From CAWKEY01 sp963848675 (GTDB lineage: Bacteria; Pseudomonadota; Gammaproteobacteria; Methylococcales; Methylomonadaceae): a stretch of 64,000 nucleotides of DNA. The translations under genes and the position numbers were made by a program. Location of the stretch: positions 1-64,000 of the forward strand of contig CAWKEY010000053.1 in NCBI GenBank assembly GCA_963848675.1. Direction: 5' to 3'. The stretch's first letter is position 1. Each line of letters starts with the position of its first letter. The notes under the pieces are model-generated. The model was not told the origin of the DNA and did no database searches. It saw only the letters and a program-made list of their open reading frames with translations. Of this stretch, positions 33,833-43,305 are shown piece by piece.

Positions 33833-34014
33833 TGGCCGTACAAAAAAGTAAAGTATCACGTTCAAGACGTGGTCAACGTCGTTCACACGATGCTTTAACC
33901 AGCAAAGCCTTGTCTCAAGACCCCATGACCGGTGAAACTCATCTGCGTCATCACGTTACCCCCGATGGTTATTTCAAAGGCCGTCAAATTGTAACTAATG
34001 GCTCCGAAGACTGA
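33832..34014 (+). CDS. rpmF: 50S ribosomal protein L32
   Basis: A 60-residue ribosomal protein. The start MAVQKSKVSRSRRGQRRSHD and the H-rich HLRHHVTPDGYFKGRQI are diagnostic. It lacks the Cys-rich zinc motif, as in E. coli L32. Starts on the yceD stop (TAATG). A strong terminator lies 31 bases downstream. Confidence 0.97.
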   Translation: MAVQKSKVSRSRRGQRRSHDALTSKALSQDPMTGETHLRHHVTPDGYFKGRQIVTNGSED

Positions 34015-34044
34015 TTAATCTTCCTTTCATTAGCATGATGATGT

Positions 34045-34074
34045 GCCGAACCCAATCGGGTTCGGCTTCTTTTT
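34045..34074 (+). terminator. Terminator after rpmF
   Basis: A 9-bp stem, GCCGAACCC (34045-34053) and GGGTTCGGC (34058-34066), with an AATC tetraloop and TTCTTTTT. It lies between rpmF and plsX, 26 bases before the GTG start, so plsX expression needs readthrough or a promoter overlapping this site. Confidence 0.9.
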
Positions 34075-34099
34075 ATTAACCAGGGAGTCATTCGTCAGC

Positions 34100-35128
34100 G
34101 TGAGTCTAACCATTTCAATTGATGCAATGGGCGGTGATCATGGCCCTAAAGTTACCATACCGGCATCGCTGGATTGTTTAAAGAGCAATCCTGACTTAAA
34201 AATAATTTTAGTGGGTGACGAAACTGTTCTCAAGCAGAAGTTGACCCAGGCTTTAATCGATTACCCAGGCAGACTGGTCATTCAGCACGCTTCGCAGTGC
34301 GTTGACATGGATGAATCACCATCTAAAGCGCTGAAAAATAAAAAAGACTCATCCATGCGAGTAGCCATCAATTTGGTTCATCAGGGATTAGCAGATGCCT
34401 GCGTCAGTGCCGGCAACACCGGCGCATTAATGGCCACTGCGCGCTTTGTATTAAAAATGATTCCAGGCATCGACCGCCCGGCCATCATTTCCACGCTTCC
34501 TTCTGTGTTCGGCCATACGCATGCGCTGGATCTGGGGGCAAACGTAGATTGTACCGCTGAGCACCTGTTTCAGTTTGCCGTGATGGGCGCGGAACTGGTT
34601 AAAGCCGTTGAAAACATCGATAATCCGAAAGTTGGCCTGTTAAATATTGGCGAAGAAGATGTAAAAGGTAATGAGCAAGTTAAAGCAGCAGCAAAGTTAC
34701 TGGAAAATTCATCCTTGAATTATATCGGCTATGTGGAAGGCGATTCCTTGAATGCCGGCCATATCAAGGTTGATCTCATTGTCGCCGATGGCTTTGTCGG
34801 CAATGTTGCGCTTAAATCCATCGAAGGTGCCGCCAAAATGATTGGCACTGCGCTGAAACAAGCTTTTGGCAGAAACCTGCTCACCCAGTTGGCTGGACTG
34901 CTTGCCTATCCGGTATTGAAATCTTTCAAAAAACGCATAGATCCGCGTTTATACAATGGCGCAAGTTTTCTGGGACTGCGTGGATTGGTCATCAAAAGCC
35001 ATGGCGGTGCCGATGTTCTGGCTTTTAAAACGGCCATTCATCTTGCCGAAGTTGAAATCAAAAAAGATGTCATTAGAAAAATCAGCGAGCAAGTTGAAAA
35101 AACTTTGGCCAAGAGGCAGCATGCATGA
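34100..35128 (+). CDS. plsX: Phosphate acyltransferase
   Basis: A 342-residue enzyme that makes acyl-phosphate from acyl-ACP for PlsY in phospholipid synthesis. Motifs: ISIDAMGGDHGPKVTIPASL, MDESPSKALKNKKDSSMRVA, ADACVSAGNTGALMATARFV and IVADGFVGNVALKSIEGAAK. GTG 34100 is taken as the start: it gives the expected N-terminus and has GGGAG upstream, whereas the longer frame from 34043 runs through the terminator hairpin. It overlaps fabH by 4 bases (ATGA). Confidence 0.94.
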   Translation: MSLTISIDAMGGDHGPKVTIPASLDCLKSNPDLKIILVGDETVLKQKLTQALIDYPGRLVIQHASQCVDMDESPSKALKNKKDSSMRVAINLVHQGLADACVSAGNTGALMATARFVLKMIPGIDRPAIISTLPSVFGHTHALDLGANVDCTAEHLFQFAVMGAELVKAVENIDNPKVGLLNIGEEDVKGNEQVKAAAKLLENSSLNYIGYVEGDSLNAGHIKVDLIVADGFVGNVALKSIEGAAKMIGTALKQAFGRNLLTQLAGLLAYPVLKSFKKRIDPRLYNGASFLGLRGLVIKSHGGADVLAFKTAIHLAEVEIKKDVIRKISEQVEKTLAKRQHA

Positions 35129-36093
35129 CTCGTTATTCAAGAGTAATCGGTACGGGCGGTTATCTGCCTGAAGAAGTTCGCACCAATGAACAAATATCAC
35201 AGACTGTCGATACCTCTGACAGCTGGATTTACGAACGCACAGGCATTAAAAGCCGCCGCATTGCCGGGTCTCATGAAACGGCCTCCAGCATGGCGGAAAT
35301 TGCCGCCCGGCAAGCCATAGAAGCGGCGGCATGCGATCCCGATGAAATTGATTTAATTATTGTCGCGACAGGAACCCCTGACCGGGTTTATCCCAGCACG
35401 GGCTGCTTGTTGCAACAGCGGCTGGGTATAAAAAACTGTGTTGCTTTTGATATTCAGGCGGCCTGCTCTGGCTCGATCTTTGCCCTCAGCATTGCCGACC
35501 AATATATCAAGTCGGGTGCAGCTAAAAAAGTGCTGGTGGTTGGCACTGAAATCTGCTCGCGTATCGTTGACTGGACTGACAGAAGTACCTGCATCCTGTT
35601 TGGCGATGGCGCCGGCGCCTTGTTGCTGGCAGCCTCTGATCAGGCAGGTGTGCTCTCCACACATATCCATTCCGATGGCGAATACGAGGATCTGTTGTAT
35701 TGCCCAAATCCTCAGTCGGCTAACGGGGCCAACAAGCATGAAGGCGGCTATATCAGCATGCGCGGCAATGAAGTCTTCAAGGTGGCGGTTAATACCTTGG
35801 GCCGCATCGTCGATGAAACTCTGGAAGCCAATAATATGAAACAATCTGATGTAGACTGGCTGGTGCCTCATCAGGCCAATACCAGAATTATTGCGGCAAC
35901 TGCAAAAAAATTAAAAATGTCTATGGATCATGTTGTTTTGACGCTTGAAAATCAGGGCAATACCTCTTCAGCTTCCGTGTTGCTTGCACTCAATGAAGGC
36001 ATCCGTGATGGCCGCATTCAGCGTGGGCAGGTAGTATTGCTTGAAGCCTTTGGAGCAGGATTCACCTGGGGTTCTGCATTAATCAAATATTAA
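35125..36093 (+). CDS. fabH: 3-oxoacyl-ACP synthase III
   Basis: A 322-residue enzyme that condenses acetyl-CoA with malonyl-ACP to start fatty-acid synthesis. The catalytic Cys is in DIQAACSGSIFAL, the His in LVPHQANTRII and the Asn in LENQGNTSSASV. SWIYERTGIKSRRIA is the N-terminal signature. Full length. Translation is coupled to plsX. Confidence 0.96.
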   Translation: MTRYSRVIGTGGYLPEEVRTNEQISQTVDTSDSWIYERTGIKSRRIAGSHETASSMAEIAARQAIEAAACDPDEIDLIIVATGTPDRVYPSTGCLLQQRLGIKNCVAFDIQAACSGSIFALSIADQYIKSGAAKKVLVVGTEICSRIVDWTDRSTCILFGDGAGALLLAASDQAGVLSTHIHSDGEYEDLLYCPNPQSANGANKHEGGYISMRGNEVFKVAVNTLGRIVDETLEANNMKQSDVDWLVPHQANTRIIAATAKKLKMSMDHVVLTLENQGNTSSASVLLALNEGIRDGRIQRGQVVLLEAFGAGFTWGSALIKY

Positions 36094-36105
36094 TCGGGCG
36101 TACTA

Positions 36106-37056
36106 ATGAATAAGCAACACTATAATTTAGCTTTTGTTTTCCCCGGGCAAGGCTCTCAATCTGTCGGTATGTTATCTGCTTTGGCTGATAGTTATCCTGA
36201 AGTAAAACAGACCTTTGATCGAGCCTCCGATGCTTTGGGCAAAGATTTATGGTCTCTTGTCGCCAACGGTCCGGAGCAAGAGCTCAATCAGACCCATAAC
36301 ACTCAGCCCGCTATGCTTGCAGCCGGCTTTGCCGTCTGGGAAGTCTGGTGCAAACACACAGAACTGCGTCCAGCCTGGATGGCGGGCCATAGCCTGGGTG
36401 AATATACGGCACTGGTTTGTTCAGGAGCACTGTCTTTTGAAGAGGGCATAAAACTGGTAGCGGCAAGAGGTCAATTCATGCAGCAAGCCGTGCCGGCTGG
36501 TGTCGGCGCCATGGCGGCCATTTTAGGGCTTGAAGATCATCAGGTGGTAAAAGTCTGCGCCGACGCAGCTGGCACTGAGGTGGTTTCCGCAGTCAATTTT
36601 AATGCTCCAGGGCAGGTCGTTATCGCCGGCAATGCAGCAGCTGTAGAAAAAGCCATGGCGGCAGCAAAAGAAGCTGGCGCCAAACGCGCTGTGTTGCTGC
36701 CGGTGAGCGTTCCATCGCATTGCGCCTTGATGGAATCAGCCGCAGAAAAGCTGGCAGAGCAATTACAAAACACTCCCATAGATACGCCCAAAATGACGCT
36801 GATCCACAATGTGGACGTTGCCGCGCACAGCGCTCCTGAGGTCATTCGGAACGCCTTGAAAGAGCAGCTTTACAAGCCTGTTCGCTGGGTTGACAGCATC
36901 AAATTCATGCACGATCAGGGCGTGACCTGTTTTGTTGAATGCGGGCCCGGCAAGGTGCTAATCGGACTAAACAAACGCATCATTAAAGAGGCCGAACATC
37001 TGGCTATATACGACCCGGAAACGTTAAATCAAGTATTGGAGCAATTAAATGGCTAA
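36106..37056 (+). CDS. fabD: Malonyl-CoA:ACP transacylase
   Basis: A 316-residue enzyme loading malonyl onto ACP. Motifs: LAFVFPGQGSQSVGMLS, the catalytic Ser in MAGHSLGEYTALV, RGQFMQQAVPAG, and the His in VSVPSHCALM. It sits 12 bases after fabH and overlaps fabG by 8 bases. Confidence 0.96.
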   Translation: MNKQHYNLAFVFPGQGSQSVGMLSALADSYPEVKQTFDRASDALGKDLWSLVANGPEQELNQTHNTQPAMLAAGFAVWEVWCKHTELRPAWMAGHSLGEYTALVCSGALSFEEGIKLVAARGQFMQQAVPAGVGAMAAILGLEDHQVVKVCADAAGTEVVSAVNFNAPGQVVIAGNAAAVEKAMAAAKEAGAKRAVLLPVSVPSHCALMESAAEKLAEQLQNTPIDTPKMTLIHNVDVAAHSAPEVIRNALKEQLYKPVRWVDSIKFMHDQGVTCFVECGPGKVLIGLNKRIIKEAEHLAIYDPETLNQVLEQLNG

Positions 37057-37777
37057 ACAAGTAGCTTTAGTTACCGGCGCTAGTCGCGGAATCGGCCGTG
37101 CAATCGCGGAAAGATTGTCCGAAGACGGCTTTTTTGTGATCGGAACGGCCACTTCTGATAACGGCGCCGAGGCAATTTCAGCCTATCTCGGTGAAAGCGG
37201 CAAAGGCTTGACGCTTGATGTCGCTGATCCACAGTCCATTGCTGAAGTAATCAAATCAGTAACCGACGACTTTGGGGTGCCGGCTGTACTGGTCAACAAT
37301 GCCGGCATTACCCGCGATAATTTGCTGATGCGCATGAAGGATGAAGAATGGGATGACATCATCAACACCAATTTGACATCCGTATTTCGCATGAGCAAAG
37401 CCGTGCTGCGCGGCATGATGAAAGCCAAATCCGGTCGTATCATTAATATATCATCCGTGGTCGGCGCTACCGGCAATGCAGGGCAGGCCAATTACGCAGC
37501 CGCCAAAGCGGGCATGATCGGCTTTACCAAATCCATGGCCAAAGAAGTCGGTTCACGTAATATCACGGTGAATGCCGTCGCGCCCGGCTTTATTGATACC
37601 GACATGACCAGGGAATTAGGTGATGACATTAAAAATGCTTTATTGACATCCATTCCTCTGGCTCGCTTGGGTGACGCCAAGGAAATTGCGCATGCAGTAT
37701 CGTTTTTGGCTTCTGAAGGTGCCGCTTATATTACCGGTGAAACCTTGCATGTGAATGGCGGCATGTTTATGGCTTAA
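37049..37777 (+). CDS. fabG: 3-oxoacyl-ACP reductase
   Basis: A 242-residue NADPH-dependent reductase of the SDR family. GASRGIGRAIAERL is the nucleotide-binding glycine loop, NNAGITRDNLLMRM the NNAG motif, and Ser/Tyr/Lys of the active site are in NISSVVGATGNAGQANYAAA followed by KAGM. The C-terminus YITGETLHVNGGMFMA is typical of FabG. Confidence 0.97.
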   Translation: MAKQVALVTGASRGIGRAIAERLSEDGFFVIGTATSDNGAEAISAYLGESGKGLTLDVADPQSIAEVIKSVTDDFGVPAVLVNNAGITRDNLLMRMKDEEWDDIINTNLTSVFRMSKAVLRGMMKAKSGRIINISSVVGATGNAGQANYAAAKAGMIGFTKSMAKEVGSRNITVNAVAPGFIDTDMTRELGDDIKNALLTSIPLARLGDAKEIAHAVSFLASEGAAYITGETLHVNGGMFMA

Positions 37778-37812
37778 TATTGTGACATTATTGTAATATC
37801 AAGTATAATCCC

Positions 37813-37840
37813 CCCGCCGTCTGGAATTGCCGGAGGCGGG
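37813..37840 (+). promoter_or_regulatory. GC-rich hairpin between fabG and acpP
   Basis: CCCGCC and GGCGGG enclose TCTGG and CCGGA, giving an 11-bp stem with one bulge and an AATTG loop. It lies 35 bases after fabG and about 80 before acpP, with no T tract directly after it. It could be an attenuator or an mRNA processing site that lets acpP be expressed more than fabG. Confidence 0.45.
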
Positions 37841-37922
37841 ATTTCAAGTAAAATTAATAACAATACAAGTGTAAGTTTTCCATAAAAAAATAGACAACTT
37901 GCACTGTTTGAGGATAATAATT

Positions 37923-38153
37923 ATGAGTAACATTGAAGAACGAGTAAAAAAGATTGTTGCAGAGCAATTGGGTGTTAAAGAAGAGATCGCTAATGATGCT
38001 TCATTCGTGGATGATCTTGGTGCTGATTCTCTGGATACAGTTGAACTCGTCATGGCTCTTGAAGAAGAATTCGAATGCGAAATTCCAGACGATGAAGCTG
38101 AAAAAATCACCACCGTTCAGCAAGCGATCGATTACGTAGAAAAAAACGCGTAA
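37923..38153 (+). CDS. acpP: Acyl carrier protein
   Basis: A 76-residue acidic carrier. The phosphopantetheine Ser lies in DDLGADSLDTVELVMALEEE. The start ATG 37923 has TGAGGA upstream; the longer frame from 37899 adds residues not found in ACP. AcpP is abundant and essential, feeding every fab enzyme here. A 146-base leader separates it from fabG. Confidence 0.97.
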   Translation: MSNIEERVKKIVAEQLGVKEEIANDASFVDDLGADSLDTVELVMALEEEFECEIPDDEAEKITTVQQAIDYVEKNA

Positions 38154-38169
38154 TAGTCTTACCTATTTT

Positions 38170-38200
38170 TTAGTGGATGAATTCTCTGTTCATCCACTAA
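38170..38200. terminator. Hairpin after acpP
   Basis: TTAGTGGATGAA and TTCATCCACTAA form a perfect 12-bp stem with a 7-base loop, 16 bases after the acpP stop. There is no T run after it, so it may partly terminate or protect the acpP mRNA while letting fabF be read. Confidence 0.55.
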
Positions 38201-38251
38201 GTAATACAGCCCGATTATTCCTGGCTTCATTTCTTCTTACGGTACATCACA

Positions 38252-39496
38252 TTGAGCAAACGTCGAGTTGTAATAACTGGATTAGGCGCGGTTACGCCTT
38301 TAGCCAATACGGTCTTAGAAACCTGGGACGGTATCATTAACGGCAAAAGCGGCATAAGTCCAATTGATTCCTTTGACATTTCTCCTTTTGCCACCACTTT
38401 TGGCGGTGTCATTAGAAATTTTGACATCACCCAGTATATTTCTGGCAAAGACGCACAGCGTATGGATGGCTTCATCCACTATGGCATTGCGGCTGGCTGT
38501 CAGGCTTTTGAAGATTCGGGACTTGAAGTCACCGAAGCTAATGCCGAGCGTATCGGTGTGGCTATTGGTTCGGGAATAGGCGGCATCACCGGCATTGAAG
38601 AATGTTACGCCACCTATGAAAAAAACGGTCCCCGGCGTATTTCACCTTTCTTTGTGCCCGGCAATATTATCAATATGATTTCCGGCAACCTTTCAATCAA
38701 ATATGGCTTGAAAGGCCCCAACTACGCCATTGTGACTGCCTGTGCTACAGGTACGCACAACATTGGCGATGCCGTTCGCCTAATTAAATATGGTGATGCT
38801 GATGTCATGATCGCTGGCGGTGCCGAGCGCTGCACCAGCTCGCCGACTGCGATGGGCGGTTTTGCTTCGGCAAAAGCCTTGTCCCGGCGCAATGATGATC
38901 CCCAGGCAGCAAGCCGTCCCTGGGATAGAGATCGTGACGGTTTCGTTTTAAGTGATGGCGCCGGCGTCGTAGTGCTTGAAGAACTGGAGCATGCCAAGGC
39001 GCGTGGTGCACAAATTTATGCCGAAGTCGTTGGTTCCGGCATGAGCGGCGATGCCTACCACATGACCACGCCTTCCGTCGGCGGCGAAGGTGCGGCACGC
39101 TGCATGCGAAATGCGTTGCGCGATGCCGGCCTCAATGCAGGAGATGTGGACTATATTAACGCCCATGGCACTTCAACGCCCGCTGGGGATATCGGTGAAA
39201 CCCATGCCATGAAGGCAGCCCTGGGCGATAATGCCTATAAGGTTGCTGTCAGCTCTACCAAATCCATGATTGGTCATTTATTGGGCGCTGCAGGCGGTAT
39301 TGAAGCGGTGCTGACGGCATTAAGTATCAAACACCAAATTGCGCCACCCACGATCAATCTGGAAAACCCGGATCCCGAATGTGATCTAGATTATGTGCCC
39401 AACACAGCAAGAGACATAAAAATTGATGTCGCCATGTCCAACTCATTTGGTTTTGGCGGCACCAATGGCACACTGGTTTTTAAACGTTACCAGTAA
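38252..39496 (+). CDS. fabF: 3-oxoacyl-ACP synthase II
   Basis: A 414-residue elongating ketosynthase. The catalytic Cys lies in IVTACATGTHNIGDAV, the first His in INAHGTSTPAGDIGE and the second in SSTKSMIGHLLGAAGG. TTG 38252 gives the expected SKRRVVITGLGAVTPL; no ATG is available close by. Confidence 0.96.
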   Translation: MSKRRVVITGLGAVTPLANTVLETWDGIINGKSGISPIDSFDISPFATTFGGVIRNFDITQYISGKDAQRMDGFIHYGIAAGCQAFEDSGLEVTEANAERIGVAIGSGIGGITGIEECYATYEKNGPRRISPFFVPGNIINMISGNLSIKYGLKGPNYAIVTACATGTHNIGDAVRLIKYGDADVMIAGGAERCTSSPTAMGGFASAKALSRRNDDPQAASRPWDRDRDGFVLSDGAGVVVLEELEHAKARGAQIYAEVVGSGMSGDAYHMTTPSVGGEGAARCMRNALRDAGLNAGDVDYINAHGTSTPAGDIGETHAMKAALGDNAYKVAVSSTKSMIGHLLGAAGGIEAVLTALSIKHQIAPPTINLENPDPECDLDYVPNTARDIKIDVAMSNSFGFGGTNGTLVFKRYQ

Positions 39497-39515
39497 TTTA
39501 TGATGCCTGTCACTG

Positions 39516-40343
39516 ATGATACTGGTCAATGGTATACACCAGCAGCATATCCCCATAGCCGATCGCGGCTTCCAATACGGTGACGGCCTATTTGAAACCA
39601 TCGAAGTCATCAAGGGCCGCCCTGTATTTTTTGAGCAGCATCTAGCGCGCTTAACTACCGGCTGTCATCGTTTACACATCCCTTGCCCTGATTGGGAAGA
39701 GCTTAGCGCTGAAGCGCAAGACCTATGTTGCCATTCAATCAGGGCGGTTCTTAAAATTATTGTGACACGAGGCTCCGGTGGACGTGGTTACCGTCAGCCC
39801 GACTGTATCCAGCCGACTCGCGTGTTGAGCTTACATCCTTATCCCGAATATCCGGATTCCTACTCAGAGCAGGGCATAGTAGCCCGGTTTTGCTCGACGC
39901 CATTAGGTCTTAATCCTGTTTTGGCGGGCATTAAACACATGAATCGCCTTGAGCAGGTCATGGCTAGGGCAGAATGGACAGATTCCGTTATTCAAGAAGG
40001 CATTATGCTGGATATTAATGCACAGGTGATTGAAGGTACCATGACCAATCTTTTTTATGTTAAAGCGGGTGCTATCTATACTTCATCGCTTACTCAAGCC
40101 GGTGTTGCCGGCATTATCCGCGGTCTCATCATTGAATTAGCAGGCCATCAGGGTCTTGACGTCATTGAGCATAGCTTTACCCAAGAGCGCTTGCTGTCGG
40201 CGGAGGAAATATTTGTCTGTAATTCGATTATTGGCATCTGGCCCATCTTTCAAATTGGACATATACAATTTCCGGTAGGGCCTATTACCCGCCGCCTACA
40301 GTGCTGCTTGAAGCAATTTAAAAATGAGGCGCTTTTGCGATGA
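39516..40343 (+). CDS. pabC: Aminodeoxychorismate lyase
   Basis: A 275-residue PLP enzyme releasing p-aminobenzoate for folate synthesis. Marks: IPIADRGFQYGDGLFETIEV, ILKIIVTRGSGGRGYRQP, the PLP Lys in LAGIKHMNRLEQVMARAE, and EGTMTNLFYVKAG. It ends in an ATGA overlap with mltG, as in E. coli. The C-terminal 20 residues are less conserved. Confidence 0.93.
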   Translation: MILVNGIHQQHIPIADRGFQYGDGLFETIEVIKGRPVFFEQHLARLTTGCHRLHIPCPDWEELSAEAQDLCCHSIRAVLKIIVTRGSGGRGYRQPDCIQPTRVLSLHPYPEYPDSYSEQGIVARFCSTPLGLNPVLAGIKHMNRLEQVMARAEWTDSVIQEGIMLDINAQVIEGTMTNLFYVKAGAIYTSSLTQAGVAGIIRGLIIELAGHQGLDVIEHSFTQERLLSAEEIFVCNSIIGIWPIFQIGHIQFPVGPITRRLQCCLKQFKNEALLR

Positions 40344-41338
40344 GCACTAAAATCATCGGTTTTATTTTATTAATCTTCAGCTTTTTAGGCGGCTGGGCAT
40401 GGCTGGATTACCAAACAGCAATGCACAAATCCGTCGTGTCAGATACAGTTTATGTGGAGATAGAGCAGGGGGACTCTTTAACCAGGATTACCGAAAAACT
40501 GCTTGAGCAAAAGCTGCCGGTTAAACCCATCTGGTTTACAGTAATTGCCTATACTACCGAGTCCGCGAAAAAACTTAAAACAGGCGAATACGAGCTCGCC
40601 CCGGGCTCAACCATACCTGACATATTAGGGCTTTTTGTCCAGGGAAAAACCCGGCAGTACGCCATAACGTTTCCGGAAGGCTGGCGTTTTAAGGAGATAT
40701 TAGCGGAAATGCAAAAATATCCTCAAATTGAACGCACCTTGAACGCTATCGGCCCTGGTGGCTTATTGGCCGAACTCAACAGCGATTCAAAACACCCGGA
40801 AGGTTTGTTTTTTCCTGACACCTATTTCTTTGAAAAACACACCCGCGATGTTGCTATATTAAAACGCGCTTATGACAAAATGCAGCAGGTGCTCCAGCAG
40901 GAATGGCAGAATAAAGCCGATGACCTGCCGTTTCAAAACCCTTATCAGGCCTTGATTATGGCATCCATCGTGGAGAAAGAAACCGCTGCGGTCGAGGAAA
41001 GGCCTTTAATAGCCGGGGTATTTATACGCAGACTTGAAAAAGACATGCTGCTGCAAACTGATCCCACGGTCATTTACGGCATGGGGGAGCAGTATCAGGG
41101 TGACATCGGCTTTAAGGATTTGAAAACCCAAACTCCTTATAACACCTATATGATTAAAGGCTTACCGCCCACACCGATCGCCATGCCAGGCCTAGGGGCC
41201 ATTCATGCAGCACTGCATCCTGATAATGGTGATAGCCTTTATTTTGTAGCGCGCGGTGACGGCACGCATGTATTTTCGTCAACGCTGGAAGACCACAACC
41301 GTGCTGTAGATATTTTCCAAAGGAAAAGGTATGACTAG
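40340..41338 (+). CDS. mltG: Endolytic murein transglycosylase
   Basis: A 332-residue inner-membrane enzyme that cuts nascent glycan strands. A membrane anchor at about residues 4-22 (IIGFILLIFSFLGGWAWL) is followed by a LysM-like stretch and the YceG domain with the catalytic Glu in LIMASIVEKETAAVEERPLI and LLQTDPTVIYGMGEQYQGDI. NTYMIKGLPPTPIAMPGLGA is the conserved end. It overlaps tmk by 8 bases. Confidence 0.95.
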   Translation: MSTKIIGFILLIFSFLGGWAWLDYQTAMHKSVVSDTVYVEIEQGDSLTRITEKLLEQKLPVKPIWFTVIAYTTESAKKLKTGEYELAPGSTIPDILGLFVQGKTRQYAITFPEGWRFKEILAEMQKYPQIERTLNAIGPGGLLAELNSDSKHPEGLFFPDTYFFEKHTRDVAILKRAYDKMQQVLQQEWQNKADDLPFQNPYQALIMASIVEKETAAVEERPLIAGVFIRRLEKDMLLQTDPTVIYGMGEQYQGDIGFKDLKTQTPYNTYMIKGLPPTPIAMPGLGAIHAALHPDNGDSLYFVARGDGTHVFSSTLEDHNRAVDIFQRKRYD

Positions 41339-41954
41339 AGGAAAATTTATTACCCTGGAAGGCGGCGAAGGGGTAGGGAAGAGCACCAATCTGAACTTTA
41401 TAAAGGATCATTTATTACAGCATCACATTTCCGTTGTGGTGACGCGTGAACCGGGCGGTACCGTACTTGCTGAAAAAATCCGCCAATTATTATTGGACAC
41501 CAAAAGCGAACTCATTTCAGAACAGGCCGAACTATTACTGATGTTTGCCGCCAGATCGCAACATATCAAGCAGGTGATTGAGCCCGCTCTAACTCATGGC
41601 AGTTGGGTGCTTTGTGATCGCTTCACTGATGCCACTTACGCGTATCAAGGCGGTGGGCGCAAGATGAGCATCAGCACCATTGAATGGCTGGAAAATCTGG
41701 TGCAAGGCTCATTAAGACCCGATTTAACATTGCTGCTTGATGCACCCGTCGAAGTCGGTATGGCGCGCGCAAAAACACGCGGTCAATTTGATCGTTTTGA
41801 AGCAGAAAAAATTTGCTTCTTTGAGCAGGTCAGGCGGGCTTATCTGGTTCAAGCTGAACTGTATCCGGAACGCATCAAGCTCATCAAAGCCAATCAGCCT
41901 TTAGTGGATGTAAAACGGGCTATCATTGATGCCCTGCGCCCCTTATTAAGATGA
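41331..41954 (+). CDS. tmk: Thymidylate kinase
   Basis: A 207-residue kinase making dTDP from dTMP. The P-loop GGEGVGKSTNL lies near residue 9; the DR motif is in VLCDRFTDATYAYQGGGRKM; the LID is around AKTRGQFDRFEAE. AAAGGAAAAGGT precedes ATG. It overlaps holB by 4 bases. Confidence 0.95.
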   Translation: MTRGKFITLEGGEGVGKSTNLNFIKDHLLQHHISVVVTREPGGTVLAEKIRQLLLDTKSELISEQAELLLMFAARSQHIKQVIEPALTHGSWVLCDRFTDATYAYQGGGRKMSISTIEWLENLVQGSLRPDLTLLLDAPVEVGMARAKTRGQFDRFEAEKICFFEQVRRAYLVQAELYPERIKLIKANQPLVDVKRAIIDALRPLLR

Positions 41955-42937
41955 AGCCGTTATTACCCTGGCTACAGGTAAACTGGGATCATCTTAACCG
42001 CTATATTCAGCAGAAACGGATTCCACAAGCATTGCTTATTACCGGCCATCAAGGTCTGGGCAAACAGCATCTGGCCAGTCAATTTGCTTGCTCTTTACTG
42101 TGTACTCAGCGCCAAGCTAACGGTTTAAGTTGCGGCTATTGCAACAGCTGTTTGTTACAGGCTGCTGAAACGCATCCCGATTTGATTCATATTCACCCGG
42201 AGGAGCCGGGCAAAGCCATTAGCATTGATCAAATCCGCAGCCTCATTAGCAAATTGACATTGAAGCCTCAATTTGAAGCTTATCGCGTCGTGATTATTAA
42301 TCCGGCCGAGCAAATGACCCGTCCGGCAGCAAATGCGTTTTTAAAATGCCTTGAAGAGCCGACAGAGCGTACCGTTCTGCTGTTGATTACCGATAAACCG
42401 AGCAAACTACCGGCAACCATCATCAGCCGCTGCCAAAAACTGACCATCCCAACACCGGATAAAAACGTAGCCGTTAACTGGTTAAAACAGCAGACGGTTC
42501 AGGATGATCCGGAAATACTGTTGAGTCTGGCACAGGGCGCTCCCTTGATGTCCCTGCAAAACAGCACTAACGGAACATTAACCCTGCGCAATCAATGTTT
42601 CAATGCCTGGCTAAGCCTGGCCAAGCAGCAGGGTAGCCCTGTTGTTATTGCTGAATCCTGGCAGAAATTGCCCGAGTTTTCGTTAATCGTATTCTGGATG
42701 ACGTCCTGGACCATCGATTTAATTAAATGCGTTTACTCCTTGCAGACCCAGAATTTATATAATCCTGATTTAAACTCCGCCTTGAAAGCCCTCTCGCAGC
42801 AACTAGAATTAAAAGGTCTTTATCAATTATATGATTTATTACTTCTAAGCCGGCAACGCCTGGATACTCCTATCAATAAACAATTGTTGCTCGAAGAAAT
42901 TTTAATTCAGTGGTCAGAACTTAACAGGAGCAGCTAA
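41951..42937 (+). CDS. holB: DNA polymerase III delta prime subunit
   Basis: A 328-residue subunit of the clamp loader. Marks: ALLITGHQGLGKQHLASQFA (a modified P-loop typical of delta prime), the zinc module CGYCNSCLLQ, FLKCLEEPTERTVLLLIT and SRCQKLTIP with the SRC motif. It sits between tmk and pilZ as in pseudomonads. Confidence 0.93.
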   Translation: MKPLLPWLQVNWDHLNRYIQQKRIPQALLITGHQGLGKQHLASQFACSLLCTQRQANGLSCGYCNSCLLQAAETHPDLIHIHPEEPGKAISIDQIRSLISKLTLKPQFEAYRVVIINPAEQMTRPAANAFLKCLEEPTERTVLLLITDKPSKLPATIISRCQKLTIPTPDKNVAVNWLKQQTVQDDPEILLSLAQGAPLMSLQNSTNGTLTLRNQCFNAWLSLAKQQGSPVVIAESWQKLPEFSLIVFWMTSWTIDLIKCVYSLQTQNLYNPDLNSALKALSQQLELKGLYQLYDLLLLSRQRLDTPINKQLLLEEILIQWSELNRSS

Positions 42938-42941
42938 TATC

Positions 42942-43292
42942 ATGTCCGACACATCGCCCAAACAAGGAATATTGTCGCTTTCAATTAAAGATAAAAATGC
43001 GTTATACGCAGCCTACATGCCTTTTGTAATCAATGGTGGCTTGTTTATCCCAACCAACCGCATTTATGAAATGGGGCAAGAGGTATTCATTCTGCTGAAT
43101 TTAATGGAAGAGACCGAACGCCTGCCGATTGCCGGCAAAATAATATGGAAAACGCCCACGGGTTCCGAAGGTTATAGGGCAACCGGGATTGGTGTGCAAT
43201 TTAGTGATCAGGACGGTGGCACTGCGCGTAATAAAATCGAAACCTATCTGGCCGGCGCACTAGAATCCGACCGCTCAACCCATACTATGTAG
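42942..43292 (+). CDS. pilZ: PilZ protein of type IV pili
   Basis: A 116-residue PilZ-domain protein needed for type IV pilus assembly in Pseudomonas and Xanthomonas. The barrel motif FVINGGLFIPTNRIYEMGQE, FILLNLMEETERLPIAGKII and TGIGVQFSDQ match the pilus-type PilZ, which lacks the RxxxR needed to bind c-di-GMP. It follows holB by 4 bases and is followed by tatD. Confidence 0.92.
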   Translation: MSDTSPKQGILSLSIKDKNALYAAYMPFVINGGLFIPTNRIYEMGQEVFILLNLMEETERLPIAGKIIWKTPTGSEGYRATGIGVQFSDQDGGTARNKIETYLAGALESDRSTHTM

Positions 43293-43305
43293 CTTATTAT
43301 CGCCC

